Shown in pieces: positions 1 to 11,403 of a DNA stretch of 64,000 bases. The translations under genes and the position numbers were made by a program. The stretch is from Parvularcula sp038749595 (GTDB taxonomy: Bacteria; Pseudomonadota; Alphaproteobacteria; Caulobacterales; Parvularculaceae). The notes beneath the pieces were generated by a model. The model saw only the letters and a program-made list of their open reading frames with translations, was not told where the DNA came from and ran no database searches. Every line of letters starts with the position of its first letter. Positions within the stretch are counted from its first letter, which is position 1. The stretch covers positions 28,099 through 92,098 of the forward strand of contig JBCDHW010000012.1 in NCBI GenBank assembly GCA_038749595.1, written 5' to 3'.

Positions 1-73
1 CTTGGTCCATGGCGAGGCGCTACCGGCAAAAATCCGCCCAAGCAATGTCAGGATTTGCGTAGCGGCTTCGCAT

Positions 74-96
74 GCGCGGGGCGTGGTGCCCCGCGC
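74..96 (-). terminator. GC-rich hairpin downstream of metK
   Basis: A perfect 9-bp inverted repeat (GCGCGGGGC at 74-82, GCCCCGCGC at 88-96) with a 5-base loop begins 8 bases after the metK stop codon. The position fits transcription termination of metK. There is no following U-run, so it may act as an RNA 3'-end stabiliser or a weak terminator rather than a classical intrinsic one. Bases 1-73 show no gene I can support. Confidence 0.5.
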
Positions 97-104
97 CGGG
101 ACGC

Positions 105-1271
105 TTAAAACGCGCCTTTCAGGGCGTCGACCAGGTCTGTTTTTTCCCAGGAGAAGCCGCCGTCGGAGTCGGGCGCATGGCCGAAATGTCCGTAGGCTGC
201 GGTCCGTTCGTAGATCGGTTTGTTCAAGCCGAGGTGCGTGCGGATCCCTCGCGGGCTGAGGTTCATGACTTCCATCAGCACACGCTCCATCTTCTCTTCG
301 GACACCTCACCTGTCCCGAAGAAATCGACGTAGAGCGACAGAGGCTTGGCCACGCCAATGGCATAGCTGACTTGGATCAGGCACTTCTTTGCAAGCCCCG
401 CCGCGACAACGTTCTTGGCGAGATACCGGCTGGCATACGCCGCGGAGCGGTCGACCTTCGTCGGGTCTTTACCAGAGAATGCACCGCCGCCGTGGGGCGC
501 CGCACCGCCGTAGGTATCAACGATGATCTTCCGACCGGTGAGGCCCGCGTCGCCGTCGGGTCCGCCGATGACGAATTGGCCCGTTGGATTGACGTAGAAT
601 TCTTCCTCGGGCGGCATCCATCCTTCGGGGAGCACTTGCTCAACGTAGGGCCTGACGACGGCACGAACGTCGGCTTGGCTGAGGCCCGCAACGTGCTGGG
701 TTGAGACGACTACGGACGATGTCCCCGTGGGGCGACCATTTTCGTAGCGTACCGTGACCTGGCTTTTCGCGTCGGGCAGCAGGCTTGCCTCTTTCCCAGC
801 GTGCCGGGCATCCGCGAGTGCTTTCACGATCGCGTGGGAATACGCGATCGGCGCGGGCATCAGGTGTTCCGTTTCGTCGGTGGCATAGCCGAACATAATG
901 CCCTGGTCGCCGGCGCCTTCATCCTTGTCGTCGCCGGCATCGACCCCCATCGCGATTTCGGTCGATTGTCCGTGAACATGGCAAGCAATATCAGCGTTTT
1001 GCCAGTGGAACCCGTCCTGCTCGTAGCCGATCTCTTTGATCGCTTGGCGCGCCGTTTCGATCAGGGCTTCGGAAGGGATCGGCGTTTCTGTGCGTGTTTC
1101 GCCCGCGAGAACCACGCGGTTGGTCGTGGTCAGGGTCTCAACAGCGACCCGCGCTTCGGGTTCTTGCCGGAGATGCAGGTCGACGATTGCGTCGGAAATC
1201 CTGTCTGAGACCTTATCGGGGTGGCCCTCGGATACGCTTTCGGAAGTGAAATGATAGTCTTGGCGGCTCAC
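105..1271 (-). CDS. metK: S-adenosylmethionine synthetase
   Basis: Makes SAM from methionine and ATP in the cytosol, feeding all methylation and radical-SAM reactions. The 388-residue length is usual for the family. Signature segments are visible in order: SEGHPDK near residue 15, GAGDQGIMFGYA near residue 120, and GGGAFSGKDPTKVDRSAAY in the C-terminal third. The start is GTG at 1271, 6 bases behind a GAAGGGG ribosome site. A palindromic operator lies about 20 bases upstream. In many alphaproteobacteria metK directly follows the lnt-XRE genes; here putA sits between them. Confidence 0.97.
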   Translation of the reverse strand: MSRQDYHFTSESVSEGHPDKVSDRISDAIVDLHLRQEPEARVAVETLTTTNRVVLAGETRTETPIPSEALIETARQAIKEIGYEQDGFHWQNADIACHVHGQSTEIAMGVDAGDDKDEGAGDQGIMFGYATDETEHLMPAPIAYSHAIVKALADARHAGKEASLLPDAKSQVTVRYENGRPTGTSSVVVSTQHVAGLSQADVRAVVRPYVEQVLPEGWMPPEEEFYVNPTGQFVIGGPDGDAGLTGRKIIVDTYGGAAPHGGGAFSGKDPTKVDRSAAYASRYLAKNVVAAGLAKKCLIQVSYAIGVAKPLSLYVDFFGTGEVSEEKMERVLMEVMNLSPRGIRTHLGLNKPIYERTAAYGHFGHAPDSDGGFSWEKTDLVDALKGAF

Positions 1272-1290
1272 GGGCTACCCCTTCGTGGCG

Positions 1291-1310
1291 ATATAAGGAA
1301 ATCCTTATGT
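1291..1310 (-). promoter_or_regulatory. palindromic operator upstream of metK, SahR-like
   Basis: The core ATAAGGAAATCCTTAT (1293-1308) is an inverted repeat with 7-bp arms, and the outermost bases 1291/1310 also pair. Its end lies 20 bases before the metK start. ArsR-family SahR, which controls the SAM cycle in Proteobacteria, is reported to bind short AT-flanked palindromes of the ATAAaGA-TCtTTAT type in front of methionine-cycle genes. The match in form and location is good. The regulator itself is not in this window, so the assignment is inference. Confidence 0.55.
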
Positions 1311-1362
1311 CTACCAAAGGGTCGGAGGGCAAGGGGCAACCACTGCTGTGGTTACCTCCCGT

Positions 1363-4300
1363 CTATTCGGCGTCTTGCATCGCGATCAGCGACGCATTTC
1401 CGCCAGCGGCCGCCGTGTTTGTTGAGATCACACGCTCTTCGGCAAACCGCAGCAGATAGTGCGGCCCCCCTGCCTTCGGCCCGGTGCCGGACAATCCCAT
1501 GCCGCCAAACGGTTGGCTGCCGACAATCGCGCCGATCTGGTTCCGGTTGACGTAGACGTTTCCCGCGGGCGCTCTCTCCGCCAAGCTTTTAGCGACGTCG
1601 GTGATGCGGGTATGGAGGCCGAACGTTAGTCCGTAGCCGGTCGAACGGATCTCTTCGAGAACGGTGTCGATCTCACCAGCGGCGAAGCGTTTGACGTGGA
1701 GGATTGGCCCGAAGAATTCCTCCGTTAGCACCTCGTCTTTCGCCAACTCAAAAATATGCGGTGCAAGGAAGGTTCCTTCGCTCGGCGCTTCACCTTTCCA
1801 CCGCATACCCTCCCGGCTTGCGGCATAAGACGCGAGTTTGTCTTTGGCCTCAGCGTCAATGATGGGGCCTATGTCGGTTGTCGGGTCGGCGGGATCGCCG
1901 AGCTTCATCGTCTTCGCGCGACCCTCGATCATCCGGATCATGGTGTCGGCGACGTCGTCTTGGACATAAAGAACGCGGAGTGCTGAACAGCGCTGGCCGG
2001 CGGATTGAAACGCCGAGGCGACGACGTCGTCGGTCACTTGCTCGGGCAGTGCTGTCGCGTCGACGATCATCGCGTTGACGCCGCCGGTTTCAGCGATCAG
2101 CGGCAGGATCGCGCCAGGTTTCTCCGCCAACTGACGTTGGATCCTCTTGGCCGTTTCGGTTGATCCCGTGAAGACGACGCCAGCGATCGCCGGATGATCG
2201 AGCATCGCCTTGCCGATGCGTCCATCGCCGAGCAACAGCTGGACAGCGCTCTCTGGTATACCGGCTTCATGCAGGATCTTGACCGCTTCTGAAGCGATCA
2301 ACGGTGTTTGCTCCGCAGTCTTCGCAACCACGGTATTGCCTGCGGCGAGTGCAGCGGTGACTTGTCCAAGGAAGATCGCCAGGGGGAAGTTCCACGGCGC
2401 AATGGCGGCAAAGACTCCGCGGCCCTCCAGGCGGAGTTGGTTATCTTCACCAACGGGGCCGGGTAACGGTTGGGGTACGAACAATCGGCGTGCCTCTGCG
2501 GCGTAGAAGCGACAGAAGTCCACCGCTTCCCGAATCTCCGCGATGCCGTCTTCGAGATTTTTCCCGGCCTCTTTAGCCAGGATCGCCATCAAGCGGTCAC
2601 GGTTCACTTCGAGGAGGTCCGCCGCGCGTTCGAGTGCGCAGGCTCGCGCCTCGATGGGCGTTTCGTTCCAGGCGGTGAAACCTTTCGCAGCCGCATCAAC
2701 TGCGGCGGCCGCCACGCTTTCGTCTGCCTCAAGAAGGATGGCGACCGTCTCGCCGTTGACGGGGCTCGTCAGTGCACGTTCTGTTGGTCCAGCGGCCTCT
2801 TTGCCGTCGATCAGCGACGCGAGCTTTGGCGCACCGAGCGCAGTGGTGCGCATGCCTTGCACGAGGGTGCTTAGCGCCGAACTGTCCCCAAACGCGAGGC
2901 CAGCAGAGTTTCTGCGGGTTCCGAAGATGTCCAGTGGCCTCTGGATCGAGCTGTGCCGATAGCCGCCTAGTCGCCGGAGACGGGCGCGCGGCTGCTCGAG
3001 CAGTTTGTCGTCGGAGACGGTTTCGTCATGCACCTGCGCAACGAAGGAGCTGTTCGCGCCGTTTTCAAGCAGCCTACGGACCAAATAAGCGAGAAGGTCA
3101 CGATGCCCACCGACGGGCGCATAGATTCTACACGGATATTTCTCGACGCCCCGGTCGGTGGGGATGCCTTCGTCGGTGATTTGCTCGTAGAGGCTCTCGC
3201 CCATGCCGTGCAGGCGTTGGAACTCAAAGTCCTTGGGCGAGCCGGCCTCGTGCGCCATCTCGATGATCGTCGCGGCCGTCAGGGCGTTGTGTGTGGCGAA
3301 CTGCGGATAAAGACGCGGCGCGACCTCAAGCAGTTTGGCCGCGCATGCGATATAGGAGAGGTCGGTCGAAGCTTTCCGTGTAAAGACGGGAAAATCGAGA
3401 ATGCCGGCCTGCTGAGCAAGCTTGATTTCCGTGTCCCAGTAGGCGCCTTTGACGAGCCGGACCATCATCCGCCCTTTCTGCGCCTCGGCGAGATCGGCCG
3501 CCCACGTGCACACGCCCATCGCGCGCTTTTGGTAGGCCTGCACAGCGAGGCCGAAACCATCCCATCCGCGCAAAGAATCGTCTGTGTAAACACGATTGAT
3601 GATGTCGAGCGACATTTCCAGGCGCTCAGCTTCCTCTGCATCCACGGTGAGGTTGAGGTCATGCTGTTTGGCCGCGCGGGCGAGTTCGAGCAATTTCGGC
3701 GCGAGATCGGCGACTGCCTCATCCCAGTGGCGCGGGTGATAATTTGGGTTGAGTGCTGATAATTTGACCGAGATCCCACGCTGCATCGGCACCTGGGCAC
3801 TCGCGCTCTCCTTGCCGATGGCTGCGATCGCATCGTGGTAAGCGGTCAAATAGCGGTCGGCATCGTGCAAAGTCCGCGCGCCTTCACCGAGCATGTCGTA
3901 CGATGTGCGGTACCCATTCTTTTCCGGTCCGCGCGCGCGTTTCATCGCTTCTTCGATGGTTTGCCCAAGGACGAATTGGTGACCGAGATACCCCATCGCT
4001 TGGCGAACGCCCATCCGCACGGTCGGCGTGCCCAATCGTTTGACGAGGCCTTGCAGCGTGTTTTGAGGTGTCTCGCCGGGGCGGATGACGCGGTTCGTAA
4101 GGCCAAGCCCCCAAGCCGCCGCGGCGACGAACATTGAGTCCGACTTTTTGTCTTGATGGACCCAATCACCGGCGGAGATTTTGTCTTCGATGAGATGATC
4201 TTGCGTTTTCGCGTCGGGCACGCGGAGCAGCGCTTCCGCCATGACCATCAGCGCCAGACCCTCTTTGGTCGAAAGGCCGTACTCGCGAAGGAATGCGTCA

Positions 4301-4482
4301 AGATTAGCACCGCCGCGGGTCCGGTGGCGGATCCCCTCGATCATATGGCTGGCAAGGCGCGCGGCGTTGTCGTGGACACGGTCAGCCGCCTCGCCGATGA
4401 CCATCAGGCGCGGCACGACCACTTCGTCGGCCTCAGCATAAGGTTCGGTAAAGCCAAGCTTTTGTGGATGGGTCTCGATCAC
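1363..4482 (-). CDS. putA: bifunctional proline dehydrogenase / P5C dehydrogenase
   Basis: Oxidises proline to glutamate in two steps: an FAD-dependent proline dehydrogenase barrel (about residues 130-450) and an NAD-dependent aldehyde dehydrogenase domain (about 560-1000). The aldehyde dehydrogenase part shows AETGGVNAM and the catalytic cysteine in GQRCSALR near residue 832. The N-terminus begins MIETHPQK with no ribbon-helix-helix DNA-binding domain, so this is the bifunctional form, not the autorepressing trifunctional one. At 1039 residues it fits the shorter PutA class. GTG start at 4482 with GGGGAG six bases upstream. It lies between metK and the XRE gene on the same strand. Confidence 0.95.
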   Translation of the reverse strand: MIETHPQKLGFTEPYAEADEVVVPRLMVIGEAADRVHDNAARLASHMIEGIRHRTRGGANLDAFLREYGLSTKEGLALMVMAEALLRVPDAKTQDHLIEDKISAGDWVHQDKKSDSMFVAAAAWGLGLTNRVIRPGETPQNTLQGLVKRLGTPTVRMGVRQAMGYLGHQFVLGQTIEEAMKRARGPEKNGYRTSYDMLGEGARTLHDADRYLTAYHDAIAAIGKESASAQVPMQRGISVKLSALNPNYHPRHWDEAVADLAPKLLELARAAKQHDLNLTVDAEEAERLEMSLDIINRVYTDDSLRGWDGFGLAVQAYQKRAMGVCTWAADLAEAQKGRMMVRLVKGAYWDTEIKLAQQAGILDFPVFTRKASTDLSYIACAAKLLEVAPRLYPQFATHNALTAATIIEMAHEAGSPKDFEFQRLHGMGESLYEQITDEGIPTDRGVEKYPCRIYAPVGGHRDLLAYLVRRLLENGANSSFVAQVHDETVSDDKLLEQPRARLRRLGGYRHSSIQRPLDIFGTRRNSAGLAFGDSSALSTLVQGMRTTALGAPKLASLIDGKEAAGPTERALTSPVNGETVAILLEADESVAAAAVDAAAKGFTAWNETPIEARACALERAADLLEVNRDRLMAILAKEAGKNLEDGIAEIREAVDFCRFYAAEARRLFVPQPLPGPVGEDNQLRLEGRGVFAAIAPWNFPLAIFLGQVTAALAAGNTVVAKTAEQTPLIASEAVKILHEAGIPESAVQLLLGDGRIGKAMLDHPAIAGVVFTGSTETAKRIQRQLAEKPGAILPLIAETGGVNAMIVDATALPEQVTDDVVASAFQSAGQRCSALRVLYVQDDVADTMIRMIEGRAKTMKLGDPADPTTDIGPIIDAEAKDKLASYAASREGMRWKGEAPSEGTFLAPHIFELAKDEVLTEEFFGPILHVKRFAAGEIDTVLEEIRSTGYGLTFGLHTRITDVAKSLAERAPAGNVYVNRNQIGAIVGSQPFGGMGLSGTGPKAGGPHYLLRFAEERVISTNTAAAGGNASLIAMQDAE

Positions 4483-4568
4483 AACACACTCCCCATGGAA
4501 ACGCTCTTGGCGCTTCCCTAGGAGCTTTGATCAAGCCTGTCTCGCCTTGTGATCCGCGCCTTTTTTGC

Positions 4569-5018
4569 TCAGGCGCCTTCGGCCTCGTCGCCGAGGGTCT
4601 TCACCAGATCGAGGACTCGGCGGCGGACTTGGTAGTCTTTGATCTTAGCGAAGGCCCGGCAGAGCTGCATCCCTTCCGGCGTCGAAAGGGTCGCGAGGAA
4701 GTCAGCTTTTTCGTCCTTTTCAGGTCCGCCCAGATTGCGCTGCGTTTCCGCAAATCCGATCAGCGTCTCCGGTCCGTCGCCGTAGTCGTCGTAGAAAAAT
4801 TGGACCGGAACGGTGAGGATGCGCGCGATCTCGTAGAGGCGGCTCGCGCCGATACGGTTGACGCCCTTTTCGTACTTTTGAACCTGCTGGAAGGTCAGGC
4901 CCAGTTCCTCACCCAGCTTATCCTGGCTGATTCCCTGCATCATACGACGCAAGCGAACGCGACTTCCCACATGCACATCGATAGGATGTGGTGCTCTCTT
5001 ATTCTCAACTTGTACCAT
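4569..5018 (-). CDS. XRE-family helix-turn-helix regulator
   Basis: A 149-residue cytosolic regulator with a Cro/CI-type helix-turn-helix at about residues 17-75, including SQDKLGEELGLTFQQVQKYE and the following KGVNRIG segment, then an acidic C-terminal helix region. Alphaproteobacteria commonly carry this type of small XRE protein between lnt and metK, which is where it lies here: 24 bases behind lnt, with putA rather than metK next. I see no Shine-Dalgarno site before the ATG at 5018, so the start is moderately sure. Its targets are unknown. Confidence 0.88.
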   Translation of the reverse strand: MVQVENKRAPHPIDVHVGSRVRLRRMMQGISQDKLGEELGLTFQQVQKYEKGVNRIGASRLYEIARILTVPVQFFYDDYGDGPETLIGFAETQRNLGGPEKDEKADFLATLSTPEGMQLCRAFAKIKDYQVRRRVLDLVKTLGDEAEGA

Positions 5019-5042
5019 GAATCTACGTGTCCCGGCGCGCCT

Positions 5043-6653
5043 TTACGCGCCTTGGTTGCCCTTTTCGCGTATTCCTTGCAGTGCTTCGCGTGTTGCTAGC
5101 AACGTGATAAAACCTAACATTGCATAAAAGATCAAGTCACCAGTTTGCGAGTGGAAAGTCCTATCGCGTGCCGGCGGGAGGGCGGCCGTGATCACGCCGG
5201 GTTTGTAGAGGGGGAGACGGTGGAGAATGCGGCCGTCCGCATCGATTAGCGCGGAGATCCCCGTGTTGGCCGACCGCGCGAGCGGCAGTCCCGTTTCCAC
5301 GGCCCGCATCCGCGCAATATCGAGGTGCTGCATCGGCCCCGCCCGGTCGCCGAACCACGCGTCGTTGGTAATCACCACCAGCCAGTCGGGCCGCTCGCGA
5401 CGGGGGAACAAACCGCCGGGAAAGACATCCTCATAGCAGATCAGCGGTGAGAATGACGCCGCCCCGGCGTTCACCCGAACGGGTCCGTTGCCAGGGATGA
5501 AGCCGCGCCCGCCTGTTGGGCTGAGGCTCTCGATGTTCAGTGCTTCGAACACTTGGTAGAACGGAAGCGTCTCACCGAACGGCACGAGCCTGTGCTTGTC
5601 ATACACCGTATGCTGAGGAGCATTCTCGCCTGCTGGTCCGTAGACGAAGAGGGTGTTGGCATATCCTTCGGGTACGGAACGGATGGAGCCTGTGATCAGC
5701 CATGCCTCGTCAGGAAGCTCTGTTCCCAGATAAATGCCGAGGTCCGGGATCCGGTCGATAAACGGATAGGCGTTTTCCGGCCATAGTGCATAGATCGACC
5801 CTTCGGCGCTGCTTTGGTTCGCCGCGCGCGCCGTCATCTCAAGGCTGCGCAGCAGCGCTTGGTTTGTTTTGGATGGGTCGAGCTTATCCTTTTGCGCAAC
5901 GTTCGGCTGGATAATGATGACGTGGGCATCGCCGCGAGGTTCGGCTTGAAAGGTGCCGAGACGAAGGGCGCTGTAGGTTCCTAAAATCGCGGTCAAGCCG
6001 ACGACCAGCGCGAGGACACGCCCGCTCCTCTCAGGTGTGAGAATAGCCATCGCTGGCGTCACAGCCATCAGTGTAATGACCGTTCCGTACCCGTAAGGCC
6101 CGAGAATGGCGAGAGGTTGAAGGCTGAAGGTGCTGAAGGCAGCCACTTGCGCGTGGAGGTTCCACGGAAATCCGGACAAGACATGCCCCCGCAACCACTC
6201 CGCCGCGCCGAGGAAAGCGACGAGCGGAAGCAGTTTCACGAGCCCACGGGCAGGAAAACGGAGCCGGAAGGCGACATGGCTTAGTCCGGCTAGGCCAAAA
6301 AACAGACCAAGAAACAAGTAGAAAAGCGGAAGGATGATGGGGATCATCCAGGCAAATTGATCCGCCTGCACCAGAAATGCGTTGCCAAGCCAGAACATCG
6401 TCATCGCGAAGAAGCCCGCCCCGTAGGCCGTGCCGATGAAAAACGCCGTACGCCTCGGTTTGGGCGACGCGAAGCTTCCTTCTAGTAAAAGGGCGAGGCC
6501 TGATAGGCCAACGAAGAGCAAAAGTGGGATACGCGTCGGTGCGAAGGCAAGTCCCGCGCTCACGCCAAAACCAGTGGCGGCTAAATAGGCCCGCCAACCC
6601 ATCAGCGAGGAAATCTGCTGTATGCTGTTTATAAACTGCGCAGCGCGGTTCAC
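5043..6653 (-). CDS. lnt: apolipoprotein N-acyltransferase
   Basis: Inner-membrane enzyme adding the third acyl chain to the N-terminal cysteine of lipoproteins. The 536-residue protein has an N-terminal multi-helix membrane part (about residues 15-230), a carbon-nitrogen hydrolase domain (about 240-490) and a final membrane helix. The expected Glu-Lys-Cys triad is visible: LWPENAYPF, VYDKHRLVPFGE and LICYEDVFPG, with the cysteine near residue 406. The GTG start overlaps the corC stop in a GTGA, so translation is probably coupled. A start at Met18 would also give a plausible first helix. Confidence 0.93.
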   Translation of the reverse strand: MNRAAQFINSIQQISSLMGWRAYLAATGFGVSAGLAFAPTRIPLLLFVGLSGLALLLEGSFASPKPRRTAFFIGTAYGAGFFAMTMFWLGNAFLVQADQFAWMIPIILPLFYLFLGLFFGLAGLSHVAFRLRFPARGLVKLLPLVAFLGAAEWLRGHVLSGFPWNLHAQVAAFSTFSLQPLAILGPYGYGTVITLMAVTPAMAILTPERSGRVLALVVGLTAILGTYSALRLGTFQAEPRGDAHVIIIQPNVAQKDKLDPSKTNQALLRSLEMTARAANQSSAEGSIYALWPENAYPFIDRIPDLGIYLGTELPDEAWLITGSIRSVPEGYANTLFVYGPAGENAPQHTVYDKHRLVPFGETLPFYQVFEALNIESLSPTGGRGFIPGNGPVRVNAGAASFSPLICYEDVFPGGLFPRRERPDWLVVITNDAWFGDRAGPMQHLDIARMRAVETGLPLARSANTGISALIDADGRILHRLPLYKPGVITAALPPARDRTFHSQTGDLIFYAMLGFITLLATREALQGIREKGNQGA

Positions 6654-7615
6654 AGGGCGCTATCGCCCTCGTCGCTGCTTTGCGCGGTGGCGAGTTTGAT
6701 CAAGACACGTCGGACAACGCGCGGGTCCGCTTCGGCAATCTCGAACTCGTGACCATCAGGATGCGGAATAACCTCACCGCGGAGAGGGACACGGCCAGCC
6801 AAGCTGAAGACGAGTCCACCGAGCGTATCAGCTTCTTCGTCGGGGAGGCGAAGATCACGGTCAAGCTGTTCCGCAAGCGTCTGAAGCTCGATCCGCGCAT
6901 CAGCATCCCACCGGCCGCCTTGCGTCTGGCGCAGGCCCATCTGCTCGGCCTCATCATGCTCGTCGCGAATGTCGCCAACAATTTCCTCGATCACGTCTTC
7001 AATCGTCACCAACCCGTCGGTGCCGCCAAACTCGTCAATGACCAGCGCCATGTGGATCTGTTGCGCCTGCATACGGAGGAGCAACTCAGCGACGGGCATC
7101 GAAGGCGGCGCAAAAAGCAGCTTACGGACGATCCCAGCGATCGGTTGATCGTCGTCACTCCACCCATCTTTGGCGATGATGTCGACCACGTCTTTGATAT
7201 GCACAAAGCCCAGGGGATCATCCAAGTCGCTTCGGTACACGGGCAGCCGCGAGTGCCCAGCATCGGCAAAGCAGGTCAACAGCTCGCGGAGCGGCGTTTC
7301 CATCTCGACGGCGTTGATGTCGGCGCGGGGAATGGCGACATCGCCGACGCGTATCCCTTCCAGCGAAACAACCCGATCGATCATCGCCTTTTCTGAGGCT
7401 GAAAGATCCCGGCCGTTACCGTTCCCGTCGCTAATTTGGGTGATTTCCGTCTCGGCCGCGCGCCGTCGAAACAGGCCAGAAAGGCTAAATCCCCGCCGGT
7501 TTGAGGGCTCGGAACGGACTTGAGAGGAGGGTATGGCTTCCGGCTGTTCCGGAGCGAAAGGTGTCTTCGGCGCTGCCACCGCAGCGAACTTGGACGGCTC
7601 AGAGCCGTCGGGCAT
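6650..7615 (-). CDS. CorC/HlyC-type CBS-domain protein
   Basis: A 321-residue cytosolic protein with paired CBS domains (about residues 70-195) and a C-terminal CorC_HlyC transporter-associated domain. It lacks the membrane DUF21 domain, so it is the short CorC (YbeX) type. The family is linked to magnesium/cobalt handling and, through its neighbours YbeY and Lnt, to ribosome and envelope maintenance. I chose the ATG at 7615 because GGAG lies six bases ahead of it; a GTG four codons upstream is the alternative. It overlaps lnt by a few bases and follows ybeY closely. Confidence 0.9.
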   Translation of the reverse strand: MPDGSEPSKFAAVAAPKTPFAPEQPEAIPSSQVRSEPSNRRGFSLSGLFRRRAAETEITQISDGNGNGRDLSASEKAMIDRVVSLEGIRVGDVAIPRADINAVEMETPLRELLTCFADAGHSRLPVYRSDLDDPLGFVHIKDVVDIIAKDGWSDDDQPIAGIVRKLLFAPPSMPVAELLLRMQAQQIHMALVIDEFGGTDGLVTIEDVIEEIVGDIRDEHDEAEQMGLRQTQGGRWDADARIELQTLAEQLDRDLRLPDEEADTLGGLVFSLAGRVPLRGEVIPHPDGHEFEIAEADPRVVRRVLIKLATAQSSDEGDSAL

Positions 7616-7630
7616 GGTCGTCTCCACTTA

Positions 7631-8104
7631 TCAATCAGGCAGGTCGCCGTAGGGATCGGCAATGCCCATGTGCCTGAGGATGGTCCGCTCGAGACTTTCC
7701 ATCGTCTCGGCCTCACCGTCTTCTATATGATCATACCCTAAGAGATGTAAAAGGCCATGAACAAGCAAATGTGCCGCATGGTCATGAAAAGAGATGCCTT
7801 TTTCGGACGCCTCGCGTGTGCACATCTCTAATGCCAGCGCCAAGTCCCCGAGTGGCTGCGCTTCTTCGGGTAGGCCTGGCATCGGCTCGGCGGGGAAGGA
7901 CAGCACGTTGGTCGGCTTGTCCTTGCCGCGCCACTCCGCGTTGAGGGCGCGAACCGTCTCGTCGTCGGTGAACAGCGCAGTCACCGAGCGGTCGAGTGCG
8001 GGGTCCGCATGCAGGTCCTTCACGGCTTCAAGGCATCGATTCGCAAGAGTTTCGGGCGAGAAAGCGGTCCAGCCCGGATCCTCGATCATGCATTCAATGC
8101 CCAC
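7631..8104 (-). CDS. ybeY: rRNA-maturation endoribonuclease YbeY
   Basis: A metal-dependent endoribonuclease acting in 16S rRNA 3'-end maturation and ribosome quality control. The zinc-binding motif is intact as HGLLHLLGYDH near residue 120, preceded by the conserved TNVLSFP segment. At 157 residues it has the usual length. The GTG at 8104 lies 6 bases after the SDR stop; no strong ribosome site is seen, and the ATG five codons later (8089) is an alternative. It belongs to the conserved phoH-ybeY-corC-lnt order. Confidence 0.93.
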   Translation of the reverse strand: MGIECMIEDPGWTAFSPETLANRCLEAVKDLHADPALDRSVTALFTDDETVRALNAEWRGKDKPTNVLSFPAEPMPGLPEEAQPLGDLALALEMCTREASEKGISFHDHAAHLLVHGLLHLLGYDHIEDGEAETMESLERTILRHMGIADPYGDLPD

Positions 8105-8110
8105 GCCGAA

Positions 8111-10025
<1,915 letters not shown>

Positions 10026-10044
<19 letters not shown>

Positions 10045-11390
10045 AAACTGTTCGGCCCAACTTCGGCGATCCTTACGGGGACAATCTGTCCAAGCAGGGA
10101 TTGATCAGCCAAAACGTGTACAGATTGAAGGTAGGGCGATTTGCCTACAAGCTGCCCATCCATACGGCCGGGCTTCTCGAACAGGACCGGCAGTGTACGG
10201 CCTTCTTGCTTGCGATCAAACGCGCGGCGCTGCTCGTTGAGTAACGCTTGCAAGCGCTGAAGCCGTTCGTTTTTCACGTCCTCGGCCACTTGTTTCGCCA
10301 TGGTTGCACCGGGTGTGCCGGGGCGACGCGAATACTTAAAGCTAAAGCAGCTCGCGTAGTTGACCTCCCGCACTAGGGCCATCGTGTCTTCGAATGCTGC
10401 GTCGTCTTCGCCTGGGAAGCCGACGATCATGTCCCCTGAAATGGCAATGTCGGGACGTGCCGCGCGCACCGCTTCGATCTGGCGAATGTAGCTTTCCGCC
10501 GTGTGCGCACGGTTCATAGCCTTCAGGACACGGTCACTTCCCGCCTGCACAGGAAGGTGAAGATACGGCATGAGCTTCGGCTCTTCGGCGAACGCGGCGA
10601 TGAGGCCATCATCCATGTCCTTCGGATGCGATGTTGTGAAACGGATCCGCTCAAGCCCATCAATTCGCGCAAGGTGGCGACACAATTCGCCAAGACCCCA
10701 ACGGTTCGCGGTCGAACCGGCGGGCGGCGCCCCGTGCCAGGCGTTGACGTTCTGGCCAAGCAACGTGACCTCGCGGACGCCCTGCACCACGAGACTTCGG
10801 ACCTCAGCCGTAATTTGATCAGTGTCGCGACTAACCTCCGCGCCGCGGGTGTACGGAACGACGCAGAACGTACAGAACTTATCGCACCCTTCTTGGACGG
10901 TCACGAAAGCCGAATAGCCCTCGGCCTTACGTCCCTCGGCCAGTGCATCGAACTTCTCGTTGACGTCGAAGTCCGTGAACAGGCGTTCGCCCGTCTGCCG
11001 TGCCGTTTTTGCGATGATTTCGGGGAGTTTGTGATAGCTCTGCGGGCCGATGACAAAGTCGATCTGCGGCGCGCGGCTGCGCATCTCGGCGCCTTCGGCC
11101 TGGGCAACACAGCCCGCCACGGCAATCGTCCCGCCGCGGCTCTTCACTTCTTTCAGGCGGCCAAGCTCCGAGTACACCTTTTCGGCCGCTTTCTCGCGGA
11201 TGTGGCAGGTGTTGAGGATGACAAGGTCAGCATCCTCCGGCGCCTCGGTGGTTTCGTAGCCGAGGGGTTTCAAAAGGCCAGTCATGCGTTGGCTGTCGTA
11301 GACGTTCATCTGACAGCCCCACGTTTTCACGTGGACGCGCTTTTTCGGCAGGGTGCGTTCTGTTGTGCTCACCGGCGCGGCATAGCTCAA
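10026..11390 (-). CDS. miaB: tRNA-2-methylthio-N6-dimethylallyladenosine synthase
   Basis: Radical-SAM methylthiotransferase that modifies adenosine 37 of tRNAs reading U-starting codons. The N-terminal UPF0004 domain supplies three cysteines (WGCQMN, NTCHIREKA, AGCVAQ); the radical-SAM motif is CDKFCTFC near residue 175; a TRAM domain closes the protein. Length (454) is typical. The first possible start is TTG at 11390; a GTG six codons later (11372) is equally plausible, and neither has a strong ribosome site. It heads the miaB-phoH operon. Confidence 0.95.
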
Positions 11391-11403
11391 GGCCCGGCGG
11401 ATG

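Noticed and set aside
1272..1362. SAM-sensing riboswitch in front of metK
   Set aside because: The 91-base gap contains a protein-type palindrome, but I could not build a SAM-II or SAM/SAH fold with the known conserved bases from it.
2470..3759. Long plus-strand open frames antisense to putA
   Set aside because: Both frames (2470-2874, 3028-3759) mirror the putA coding sequence; no family resemblance, and the putA frame is certain.
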